A DNA stretch of 22,500 nucleotides, from NCBI GenBank assembly GCA_003427395.1, contig BFEA01000047.1, forward strand, positions 2,535,105 to 2,557,604, in the 5' to 3' direction. This DNA comes from Chara braunii. Taxonomy: Eukaryota; Streptophyta; Charophyceae; Charales; Characeae. Below, one piece after another: positions 1-9,142 of this stretch. The stretch's first letter is position 1. Every line of letters begins with the position of its first letter. The notes under the pieces are model-generated. The model saw only the letters and a program-made list of their open reading frames with translations. It was not told the origin of the DNA and made no database searches. Made by a program: the position numbers and the translations under genes.

Positions 1-995
1 CCTTGCCCCCGCCCTCCCTTTCCCTCACTTGGCATATGACTAACCTTTCTCTCCTCACTTGGAAACATTGCCAGGGTAAGGACGGTGACCAAAATCAGAC
101 CTCACTTGGTGGAGAAAACGGACAAGTAGGGGATAGTCGGTCCCTTGCGCCACCAAGAAGGCAAAAGAAAGGGCATTTGAAAAAGTGGGAGAAAGGCGGG
201 AACCGGAAGGAAACATAAGTTGAGAGAGAGTTCAGTTTGACTCAACCATTTCCCCGACTGGATGACTATGAGAAGAGGATGGGCTGATTGAACAACAAAA
301 AGGGAACAAAGCACAGCGAAAGAGCATGNAAAGGATAGGCATATGGGAAGGGCTATGTGTTGAACCCCAACGGGGAAGATTGTATGGATCTTCTTGCTTG
401 TTTGGGATTGTGCAGGTGAGTAATGGNCANAAATGCCTTNAGCGGGATAGGGGNGAGAGGAACTGGGNACCNAGAGTGAAAGGGAAGAGGGACAAAGGGG
501 CTATGAGACCCTTGACATAGAGCCAACCNATGNGAATGACTTNTGCGNTTGAGGACTTGGAATGGAAATGAGAGTCCAATCATACCAAGGAAATTGTGAT
601 GTTATGTGTGCATGCATATGAGGACCCCGAAAGGACTAAGGGGCCTACTTCAATGAGGAAAACAACAAATTGCTAGGCCGATGGATGNGTAGAGGCGAGG
701 GGGAGGACGGNTCCGCCACACCCCGATNACGCCATATGGTCACATTGCTTAGGGAAATGGTGCGTAGCCTAAGGATGACGCTTAGCCTACACTCAAGAGA
801 AGAAAAACACTCAAAGAATCCTTGGACTGCCTGCGTATTGGAAGGAGCAATTGCATGAGAACACAACAAAGAATCAAAAAAAAAATCAGCNTTNTGGAAC
901 GACCAGCGAGACTACCACCCGGCGTGAGGGTTGAGCTACATCCCCAATGTCAAAGCTCTTTCGCGCGATGGCCCGCCCCTGTCCATCTCAAAGCA
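1..995. other. Non-coding stretch with ambiguous bases
   Basis: I see no gene here on either strand: open frames are short, mutually overlapping and without recognisable motifs. Sixteen single ambiguous bases (N) occur between 329 and 894, namely at 329, 427, 430, 440, 454, 468, 472, 529, 533, 543, 548, 688, 711, 728, 891 and 894. They suggest a consensus that could not be resolved, as expected for collapsed repeat copies. It is probably degenerate repeat sequence. Confidence 0.5.
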
Positions 996-1613
996 CTAGG
1001 TGGGGGTGACCGTGGGACGAATGCCCCGCGCCCTGAGCATGAGCATGGGCGGGCCGAGCCAATTGGGACCCGCAGTGGGGTCAAGTAAGGCTCGAAAGTC
1101 TACCGGGGTTTCGTCCGACAAAAATGGTGGAGGTGACGGGCATGGGGTTAAACTGACCCTTGCGATTCCGAGGGGGCCGCCCGACGCATTGACGTGTACA
1201 CAACCCAAGATAAGGAAAAATGATTTGGGTTTGCTATTTCCCTTGTGAGAAATCAGATTTGAGAGTGACTGGGCGCAAGGGGCGACCAGGTCTGGAGGTA
1301 TAACATGCATGCTATGCACTTGATCAGCCTTTCCTTTGAGGAATGGATCTAACCGTCCTTCGTCCGATGCTGGTGTTCGCCAGTCCGGGGAAGCCTTGGG
1401 CAAGTCACAGGTGGACTCTTCCTTTTCGTATGAAAGAAGGACTCCGGTTACCTGGCATGCGGTTGGTGTTTGGCTTAGGCCAGGTTCCAATGAAAATCCC
1501 ATGGCGGAGTGATCCGACCGAATGGGTGTTTTCCCCTTCTTCTTTGAGCCCAGCGGGCTCATGCACTTTGCACTTTTTTTTATTATAATGATTGAAGGAA
1601 CCAATATGAACAC
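996..1613 (-). other. Long reverse-strand open frame, probably fortuitous
   Basis: An uninterrupted frame of about 205 codons runs on the minus strand. The predicted product has no recognised domain, is rich in Pro, Ser and Leu, starts with a hydrophobic Ile-rich run and ends at a low-complexity region. The plus strand of the same interval has only short frames. It could be a remnant of a reverse-oriented mobile element, but no motif such as a zinc knuckle, protease or reverse transcriptase signature supports this. I list it only because it is the longest open frame in the first 2.8 kb. Confidence 0.12.
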
Positions 1614-2823
1614 AATGGGTCATCAAGAAAGAACAATCCTACCCTATGAAAGGATAGACAAGTGAAGAGAAGGGAAATGAAGGGAGTTGCTAGACTCCAA
1701 GGAAAACTAGCTCACCCTTGAAGATTCTCACGAGAAGGAACCAACCACTATGTATGACAGTAGGGGGAGTGACACTCATTGTCCTGAGAGAAAATCTGTG
1801 AGTTATGGGTAGGAAGCGCTGGGTGCACCAAGGGAATGACACTTATACTATGTGTGTCCCACTTGGGACTTGTGTTTGCATGATGGGATTCGAGTGTCCT
1901 GCCTTTCGGAAGGAAAGGATTGGTCTGCACCGGTCAGTGCGGGTTGCGAAACGTCGTTCTCTTTTGTAAGTTGTCGTGTGTTCGTATGTGGAGGTCAGAC
2001 CACCAAACGGTCGGACGGGAGTTTGTCACGTCGGTTGATTAGTAGCATTCTCGTTCGAGCAGTGACGGGCTTCGGCTCGATGATCTGCCGGACGGGGTGT
2101 GAAATTTCCTCAGGCGAGGCTTAGCCTGTTGGCTGGCGGAGGGAGTACCACTGCATGCGGACAAAGACGGAGTCTCAGAGGCGATTAGTAGCTTCTCGTA
2201 GCATGGTTTTGGGAAAGGTTGATTCTTGTCGGACCGACGGAAGTGAATGCCCGGACGACTGACTTTGTCCCTGTATTTAGGCACTCGAGGTAACCCTCGG
2301 TGTCGGTATGGATGTGCAAAGCGGTAAGGGCGAATGCCTTGCCGAGACCTGGGTACCGCGCTCGCGACGGTTGAGCTGCGCTTGAGGTATGGGATAAAAC
2401 TCTACCGATAGTACCAGCGGAGAGACCATATTGGGGATGGCCGGTGAGGAGATGGCCGACGCATATGTGAGGTTGCCTGATTTTTTTGTGTTCCCCCTCT
2501 GTAAAATTTGATTGAGCTTCGACTGTTGGACGGGACATATCTCTAAGTCTATCCCCCCCCCCCTCTAAGTCCGGATGAGTGACAGATGATCGAAAGGAAG
2601 GAGGATAGAGATCAATTGGAATGGAACCAAGAGAAAGAATGTGGGCAAATGGATGGCCGTCTGAGGGAATTATGAGAAGGAGATACTTAGGATTGGGGGA
2701 GGTAATATAGAGAGACCTTGATGAGGGGTCTGAAATAATTCTCATATAGGACAAGGGTTGACCTGACCAAAAGGATCGGTTGGTGTCTTTTTATGAAAAC
2801 AGGGGTCGGGTGCTGAAAACAAG
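1614..2823. other. Non-coding stretch upstream of the four-copy gene array
   Basis: No convincing gene is visible. The section 1930-2400 is locally GC-rich with many CpG dinucleotides. A C-homopolymer of about 11 bases (2553-2563) is flanked by two copies of CTCTAAGTC (2541-2549 and 2563-2571). The last 60 bases lead into the ATG of the first repeated gene copy at 2824. No promoter element could be assigned with confidence. Confidence 0.4.
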
Positions 2824-3637
2824 ATGGCGCAGTGGTTGCCTTCCCCGATCTATACTAGCGGCCCGGAAATGCCAGTAGATGTAAAGGATGGGGTATCGAT
2901 CGTCCTCCCGGAAAATGGAACGTGGACGGACCTTGAACCTGCGTATCAAACGGTAATGCTGAAAGAAGAGGATGTTTTTCTTTGGATAGAAACAATATGG
3001 ACTAATGTCGGCCTGGCGAGGTTGTCGCCAAGTTTAATGGATTTGAAAATTCTGAGGGACAGTGGAAGCCCGGGGGTGGGTCTACTTATCGCAAGATGGG
3101 GAGAAAGTTATGATCATAGAGTTGGCACTCGGGAATACACCGGACGAGTTGTTTAGGAAGGCAGAAGCAGAGATTGTGTGGGTTGCATGTCAACGGAGGG
3201 AAATGGAAATGGAAAAGGTAGACGTACGGGTGGAACTTGGGGATAGAGGAAGCATGAGGCGACCCGTAAGAACCATGCGATGTGTGCTGCCCTCCTTCCT
3301 AGTGGATGCGGTTTTCGGAACCCGGAGCAGGCTAGTGCGAATATGCCAGTCCATGACGAACCTCGGGCTATACCAATGCGCTAGGCAAGATTTTTTTCGG
3401 TTATCAATAGAGATGGGGCCGTTCGAGGTGAACTGGGCGGAGGAGCTGACCGAGATACTAAACTGCCTTAGCATAGACAATATCGTTGTTCCTAGCGCTG
3501 TGCATTGGGGGATAGTCTACATGAATGTGGCAATAGGGGAGACGTTTTTAGGTGGGGTAAGGGAGTTGGTGTACGACGAGGAGGACGACTTCAGTGATGA
3601 AGATGAAGATGAAGAGATAGAGGACTGGGACTTCTAA
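2824..3637 (+). pseudogene. Unknown repeated gene family, copy 1 (one frameshift)
   Basis: I do not recognise this family. The frame starts at ATG 2824 and runs to about 3065, where the homologous reading continues one frame over (from about 3062) to TAA 3635-3637, so a single frameshift separates the halves. Joined, it would be about 270 residues. The order of conserved blocks is the same in all four copies: a variable N-terminus; a V-x-I-x-LP block (GVSIVLP); an acidic-then-aromatic block (EEDVFLWIETIW); an LALGNTPDELF-like block; VLPSFLVDAVFG; then a GPF motif (EMGPFEVNWAEELTEILN). The C-terminal tail is strongly acidic (DEEDDFSDEDEDEE). The match to copies 2-4 across both frames is what supports coding origin. 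No signal peptide or membrane segment is evident. Function unknown; it may be a host gene family or an accessory gene of a mobile element. Confidence 0.6.
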
Positions 3638-3682
3638 GAAGGGTGGGGTGATCTGACTTAGGAAGGACGGGTGACCTGGTAT
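3515..3682. repeat. First copy of exact 168-bp duplication (assembly artefact)
   Basis: This segment, the 3' end of gene copy 1 plus 45 bases downstream, is repeated exactly at 3721-3888, an offset of 206. Between the two lie two Tn5 mosaic ends. The simplest reading is a 168-bp tagmented fragment that circularised on itself and was read end-adapter-start, so only one copy is expected in the genome. Confidence 0.9.
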
Positions 3683-3720
3683 CTGTCTCTTATACACATC
3701 TAGATGTGTATAAGAGACAG
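3683..3720. other. Back-to-back Tn5 mosaic ends (mate-pair junction adapter)
   Basis: Positions 3683-3701 read CTGTCTCTTATACACATCT and 3702-3720 are its exact reverse complement, giving a perfect 38-bp palindrome. This is the Tn5 transposase mosaic end used in tagmentation libraries, here in the head-to-head arrangement of a mate-pair junction. Translated on the minus strand it gives the well-known contaminant peptide SYTHLDVYKRQ. It is not biological sequence of this organism. Confidence 0.98.
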
Positions 3721-3888
3721 GTCTACATGAATGTGGCAATAGGGGAGACGTTTTTAGGTGGGGTAAGGGAGTTGGTGTACGACGAGGAGGACGACTTCAG
3801 TGATGAAGATGAAGATGAAGAGATAGAGGACTGGGACTTCTAAGAAGGGTGGGGTGATCTGACTTAGGAAGGACGGGTGACCTGGTAT
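3721..3888. repeat. Second copy of exact 168-bp duplication (assembly artefact)
   Basis: Identical to 3515-3682. The genomic sequence most plausibly continues directly from 3682 to 3889. The 206 bp made up of the adapter (3683-3720) and this copy are best treated as inserted by the assembly. Confidence 0.9.
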
Positions 3889-3906
3889 TGTGCAGGAAAG
3901 GGGAAG

Positions 3907-4649
3907 ATGACTAGAGAAAAGATGATGATGGAGTACACCTTCAAGGGATGGGAACCAAGGCGACTTAGAGGGGGGGTAGAGATGCCTTTACCAACGGAAA
4001 ACGAATGGAGAGGGACCACGTGCGACTGGGTTGGGTTTGAGGTTGCCTGGGACTTATCGTATGTATGGATAAAACGGATTTGGAACCCGATAAGGGAAGA
4101 GGAAGGTTGGGATGATATAGCAGAAGGCAAGGTAGGTTCAGTTGGAACGATTGTCCTTTCCGAGGAAGGGTGACACCTGTTTTGCACTATGTAAGCAATC
4201 AGACAGGACCCGACGTGGCTTCTAGGGGATGCAGAGGCCCGAACCCGAAAAAAAGGCAAGCGATTCGCCAACGAGGGATGGGACAAAGTTGCAGAGTTGT
4301 GATGGGAGGATGAAAGGAACTTAAACCTCCAAGTCTACGGATAACGGTTTGGGTACCAGAGTTCATAGCCGAGTGGTTTGGAGGGTTTGAACACATTTCG
4401 GAAGTAGCCGACTCCATGAGAAAGGTGCATATAGAGTGTGCCTAGCTAACTGAGGAGTTCTATAGGCTCTCATCGAAATATGGACCCTTCTATGGGGATA
4501 AAGCCGGTGAGGTCATCACCATCCTGAGGATAGGTAAATACGACCACCTAGAGGTAAGCGCGGAAATTTGGGACGCCATAGTTAGCCGGGAGGCAGCGGC
4601 CGCGCCATCCTATGTGGACGATGTCTTTATACTATTTGAGGTGCGGTAG
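3907..4649 (+). pseudogene. Unknown repeated gene family, copy 2 (degenerate)
   Basis: This is the second member of the tandem family. An N-terminal frame from ATG 3907 to TGA 4171-4173 carries the family blocks GVEMPLP and DLSYVWIKRIW. After a poorly conserved stretch (4174-4325) the homology resumes in another frame from about 4326 with RITVWVPEFIAEWFGGF, and it contains one in-frame TAG (within 4440-4446). It then continues through KYGPFYGDKAGEVITIL and YVDDVFILFE to TAG 4647-4649. The VPEF, GPF and terminal YxDD-x5-FE blocks line up with copies 3 and 4. It is clearly non-functional as written (at least one frameshift and one internal stop). The start is the first ATG of the frame preceding the conserved block. 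Function unknown. Confidence 0.55.
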
Positions 4650-4804
4650 TTTGACTAAAGGGACTCAAAGTTCGAGCCCCACAGGAAGAACGAAGTGTGG
4701 AGGGTGCATGTGAATTATGATGTAGCATAAGAGAGGGGGATGTACATTAGTCACCAGGGGACGCAAGGAGGCCAAAACAAAAGGCAGGCATGGAGACGGG
4801 ATAG

Positions 4805-5714
4805 TGGCAGGAATCAGTGTACGAAAGGAAGAGAGTACTACTGAAAGACTAAAACACGAAAAACGCGGAATCTCGGTGGGTGCAGCAATCGGACTAAGGA
4901 AGCGGGAAAGGAGGCATTGCGAGAAGGCCTGATGAATGACGTTTTGGGAAGATAGGCCTCGCGGGATCTAACCACCAAGGGTATCGGGAGACAGGGTCGA
5001 AATAAGCCTGCCATTAATGAGCGTGGTGAGTAACCCAATAATGGACTGGGTGGGGGTAGAGTTGGTGGAAGACACGGTGTACCTAGTAGTAAAGTTGGAA
5101 TGGCGTGCGAGAGGGGAGTTCGGGGCGTAGACGTAAACCGCCCAGGGCGTGTACATGCGACTAGATCCTTACACCTGTCGGAAGAGGGATGGAGGACCTT
5201 TGGGATTGCCTTGGCTTCCGGGGATGACCCCGTGCGAATGCTCGAAGGGGCATGACAAATAACCTGGCGGGAGGGGTTTGAGTTTGCAGACCCGGAACGA
5301 GATGACGTAACGGCGGAGGTAAAAGTCACATCGGCGAGGGTTTTCGAGCTGCCAAATGAGGTCATACGGATGAGTCTACCACCCTTCCTGCTAAGACAAA
5401 TGGGAGGCATAGAACGAGTGGAGCAGGCGGTGACTGCCGTAACTAGGCTAAATTTTGACGAAGCATTAATGTATCAATGATACTATCGGGTCTTTCTATA
5501 GATGGGGCCTTTCAGGGATGAACAAGGGTGCGAGGTACTTTGCATTCTACGAGCAGCGGTAAATACTAGGCCAGGAGTCCCTAAAACAAGTGAGGAGACC
5601 ATGTGGAGAGTCATCCGGCGAGAGGCAGGTCGGGGCGCGACCTACATAGATGATCTCTATCGGCTGTACGAACAGCCAGAGGAGGCTACTGCTCCCAGGG
5701 GTATAGAGGGATAG
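4805..5714 (+). pseudogene. Unknown repeated gene family, copy 3 (multiple stops)
   Basis: This is the third family member. Homology begins at a GTGGCAGGA (4805) that corresponds to the ATGGCAGGA start of copy 4, so the initiator ATG may have mutated. The 5' half holds VEISLP and EDTVYLVVKLEW with in-frame stops. After a frame change, WRTFGIALASGDDPVRML and ELPNEVIRMSLPPFLLRQ follow, with more stops. The last part, from about 5502, is open and carries MGPFRDEQGCEVLCIL and YIDDLYRLYEQPEE before TAG 5712-5714. Block order and spacing match copies 1, 2 and 4. It is the most damaged copy. No known domain recognised. Confidence 0.55.
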
Positions 5715-5833
5715 TTGGGACTAGAAAAGAGAAATGAAAACACGAAGGGCAAGGGAGGCAGTAGGTGGACGGATTCTGAAGATTGGTTGTAACCCTTTCT
5801 ATGTGGACTATGCAGGGAATCACTAAGGTAACA

Positions 5834-6649
5834 ATGGCAGGAAGACGTGAGCGAATGGAACGCCAGCCCCGTGTGCGAATGGAACGCCAACCCCGGTACC
5901 CCGGACCGCCCTGGAACAACGGTGGATGATGGGAAGTAGCCCTCCCGTCGAAATCTACCTATCGGGGGTTCGACACAGAATGGCGGGCCGTGACTTTGGG
6001 AAGGGACGCCGCCTTCATGTTGGTAGAATGTCGGTGGACAGGGATGAGACTCAACCGAGGACCTGAAGACGATCTGTTTTCCAATCTGGAAGTTATCGGG
6101 ACCATGTATCTGCCTGAGATCGGCTGGCACTCGTTGGGGGTAGAGATAGCACAAGGTCACGAGCTGGCGCCGGTCTTTCGAAGGGTCGCCCGGACGTTGA
6201 CCCGGATAGGACAATCGGTCAGGGGAAGAAGGAACGTGGGCTTACTTACCCGGGTGGAGATGGGAGGTTGGAGGGAGTTCAGGGCATCGACCACACCGCT
6301 GATATGCCGAGTACCCCGTTTTATGATAGACCTCGTCTTCGGAAGCCTCACGAGGGCACGGGAGTTGGCAGACTCAGCGATAGTCTGGGCAGGCCACTTT
6401 CCCTCCCCTACCATTGGGATGTTCTACGATGTCGCTGTGGAGCATGGGCCGTTCTGGGGAAACAGGGCCCACAAATTACTAGAAGTCATCCACATCCTGA
6501 TGTTTTGTGCGCCCCAGCTAGACTGGACGGGGTGCGAACGCATAATCCAAAGGGAAATTGAGATAGGGGAGAATTATCTAACGGGGGTGGCTCAACTATT
6601 CGAGGAGCCTACCGAACCAGAAGAGCCGCAAGGGCGAGAGCAGGATTAG
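5834..6649 (+). pseudogene. Unknown repeated gene family, copy 4 (single in-frame TGA)
   Basis: This is the best preserved member: 271 codons plus stop, from ATG 5834 to TAG 6647-6649, with one in-frame TGA (5927-5929, codon 32) and no frameshift. The N-terminus is basic and contains a short direct repeat (RMERQPR twice). The family blocks follow in order: WEVALP, GRDAAFMLVECRW, WHSLGVEIAQGHELAPVF, CRVPRFMIDLVFGSLTRARELADS, VEHGPFWGNRAHKLLEVI, then YLTGVAQLFEEPTEPEE. From GTG 5990 the frame is fully open (220 codons), so translation from a downstream start is possible, although the first in-frame ATG after the stop is later. No catalytic signature, signal peptide or transmembrane segment is visible. 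Function unknown; relationship to the downstream retroelement unresolved. Confidence 0.6.
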
Positions 6650-7120
6650 CATCCGCAGGCGGGTCAATAGGGCTGATCGAGTATAGTTCGCTGCGCACGG
6701 AAGTTCGCCGATGGGAATAAGAAAGAGGCCTCGGACCTGGATGGCTAAAACCCACTAAAAAAACAAAGAAGGGGGGGGGGGGCATAGTCCTAATGATTGA
6801 CCATAACCCTGAAGGTCAAAAACGGGAAACGCTGCCGGGAAGACTTCCCCTACCAGGATGCCTAACCCGGGCTCCCTCACGCCGGCCGACGGGACAAGGG
6901 CACTACAAACGAGCTTGTGATAAAGGAAGCCAGGTCACGTTCATACCTCGGCTGAGCGGCAGGGCCAGTCGTGGCTCCTCCTTAAGGAAGGGCAATCAGG
7001 AAACGGGGATAGGAAAGGAGGCTATAAAGATAAGCCAACAGAGTTGGGAGCCTAGGGAACCTAAATACCTCGCATTGCGTGTGTCCTGAGAATTCTTTGG
7101 CTTATGCAGAACTAGGCAAA
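6650..7120. other. Non-coding stretch between gene array and gag
   Basis: No gene seen. It contains a polypurine tract (about 6757-6782: A-run, AAAGAA, then about 11 G) followed by a small inverted repeat TTGACC/GGTCAA (6797-6819). A GCTATAAAGATAAG sequence near 7020-7033 resembles a TATA element about 90 bp before the gag ATG. A 5' LTR or primer-binding site would be expected somewhere here, but I could not identify direct repeats with the 3' side or a convincing tRNA-complementary site. Confidence 0.35.
6757..6782 (+). other. Polypurine tract
   Basis: An A-run followed by AAAGAA and about 11 consecutive G forms a long polypurine tract, interrupted by a single C. LTR retrotransposons use such tracts to prime plus-strand DNA just before the 3' LTR. 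The following bases (CATAG) do not begin with TG, so the assignment is weak. It could instead be simple low-complexity sequence. Confidence 0.3.
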
Positions 7121-9013
7121 ATGGCAACGGAGGAGGAGACAGATAACCGTAAGAGTGAAGGAGAACTAGGCTTAGGAGGCTGTGCCACACAAAGCGAAGG
7201 GGGGCAAAAGGACAGAGAATCGATACATCCGGATGGTACCAAAGGGAACCGGAAGGAAATCTCCACAAGAGAAAGCTCGGGGAAAGTCGGGGGAAGCAGG
7301 CAGGGGATCCAGGGGACCAAGGAAGGCAGAAATAAGGATAGGACAAGCCCCTGAAACTCGGAAGGCGCTATGCCTAAGAAAGTAAGGGTCACGGACACGA
7401 GGCGCAAACTAGCCAAGATAGACAAGAGGACCGCAGAATACAAGGCAAGATTGATTGAGGAAATGATGACTGGGAACGAAGAAGGTCCTCTGCAGGAGGA
7501 ACCCCGGGACGAATAGAAAGCCAGTCAAGGTGGGACTGGACAAGGGGATAAAGGTAGTGACCGTGGGGGAACGCCGAGCAAGAGAAGGAAAGAAAGAGAT
7601 AACTCTCCGGGGATGGAAGCAGAAAAGGCTACGACTCCACTAGCCATCGATAGTAGGGCTAGCCGCCTTCCGATCACGCCAGCAGTAGCGCGAGGATGCG
7701 AAGGACTTTGGAGCCTTAGGGAAAGAGTGTTGGGATGGTTTGACCCGGAAGGAACTATGAAAACCAGGGAGGGACAGAAGACCGGCAAGGAAAGTCCGGA
7801 TAACAGTGTGGCAAGCGAGGCCAGCAGCTCCGACGGCAGCCTTAAGAAGATAGTGTTGTCCCTCGCGCAAGCACTTAACAAAAATCAAGGCTATCTAGCA
7901 GACGCCAAAAAAAAGTTGACTTTCGATGGAGCAAATATCACGGAGTTCCTGATCGACTACGAGAACCTAGCTGCGTTACTCAAGTCGACCGAGGAGGAAA
8001 AGATGGACCACCTAGGCCAGCATGTGTCGTTAAGCCTAGGACGGGACATAATGGCCATTGTAGCCGCAAGCCGATCTTGGAAGGAGACCCGAGATGTGAT
8101 GATGAGGAAGTACCTAGCGGTAGAGAAAATGGCAACAAAGGCCAACCTAGCGGCAGTTCAGAGGAAGAACTTCGCAACGTACAATGATTTCCTGCGAGAA
8201 TTTCTTCTAGTAGCACTAAGGATCCCCGGGGTCACGGACCGGATAATGAGCAAATATTTCCTCAGGCAGTTCTCTGAGTTCGACAAACACAAGATCCTGT
8301 AAGCTTACCAACAGACGAGCAAGTTCGTAAACACGCGGGATGTTGATTTTAGCACGGTAACGGATCTGGCTGAGAAAACGGTAGTAACGGAGACGTTGGC
8401 CTTGCTCAAGGAAGGAGAGATCATAGATCTGACCGGTAGGACGGGCGACAAGGTAAAGAATGGGATTGAAAGTCTACATGAACGGGTGCACGGGATCGAC
8501 AATAAGATTGAAAGGATGAAAGGCGCGCTACTGGTTATGCAGGCGCAAGTATCCTGACCTGCCCTCCCTCCCCAGGAAGCTGTGGTTCCGCCAGGTGTAG
8601 CAAGCCGGGGATTCGAACGGAGAGATCCTGCTAACGAGCAATGCAAGCACTGTACCGCGATAGGACATTATGTGCGTGCATGCCCAAAGCTCAACCATGA
8701 TATTCTGAAAAGAAGGTGTACCAGGTCATTAAAGGGGGAGATATTTGGGCCACAATGGGAGCGGGTGAACTGGAACTCACCAGGAGGGATGCGGCGAGCC
8801 ATTATCATGCTCAACGGGTTAGAAATAACAGTCGTAGAGGCCGAACCGGTGGATGAGATCATCTGGGATCAACTCCGAGGACGCGGGCCGCAGGCCAACG
8901 TTATTCTGGAAAGCGGTGGACGTGATAGGGTGAACGCAACCACTCGACTGGGAACGGCCGGGAGAAGGATTAACTGTGACGCCATTATGGAAGAGGTCGC
9001 CGGAAGCTCCTAA
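7121..9013 (+). pseudogene. gag: Retrotransposon gag (capsid/nucleocapsid), with in-frame stops
   Basis: One frame runs from ATG 7121 with stops at TGA 7352, TAG 7514, TAA 8300, TGA 8555 and TAA 9011. Another in-frame ATG is at 7370. The first part (to about 7880) is charged, Lys/Glu/Gly-rich and low complexity. A capsid-like region at about 7900-8300 shows FDGANITEFLIDYENLA and SWKETRDVMMRKYL, patterns typical of Ty3-class gag. A likely coiled coil follows (about 8463-8554, ESLHERVHGIDNKIERM). The CCHC zinc knuckle (8642-8683) marks the nucleocapsid. The product would form virus-like particles that package element RNA. Neither start is confirmed by context; 7121 is the earliest in-frame ATG in a continuous charged region. 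Confidence 0.75.
8642..8683 (+). other. CCHC zinc knuckle of gag
   Basis: The frame encodes CKHCTAIGHYVRAC, an exact C-x2-C-x4-H-x4-C retroviral zinc knuckle, which binds element RNA in the nucleocapsid. All four zinc ligands are present. Confidence 0.93.
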
Positions 9014-9142
9014 CCCCAGGCAGAGCCTGAGCCTGAGGCCGAGGAACCAGAGAAAGTCTATGGGAAGCCTAGGGAAGAGGAGCCTGCGGACAAGGTTACC
9101 GCCGCTAAGAAGAAGTTTAGGTGTCAAATCTCGATTTTAACC

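Noticed and set aside
996-1613. 205-codon minus-strand frame as a real gene
   Set aside because: No domain, no codon or context support, low-complexity composition; kept only as a low-confidence note.
3040-3080. Programmed frameshift in gene copy 1
   Set aside because: No slippery heptamer or following structure is evident and the other copies carry different lesions, so a mutation is more likely.
3548-3739. Minus-strand open frame containing SYTHLDVYKRQ
   Set aside because: The peptide is the translation of the Tn5 mosaic-end adapter, so the frame is an artefact.
4660-4681. CAAAGTTCGAGCCCCAC as the T-arm of a tRNA gene
   Set aside because: No matching acceptor, D or anticodon arms can be placed upstream; the sequence is isolated.
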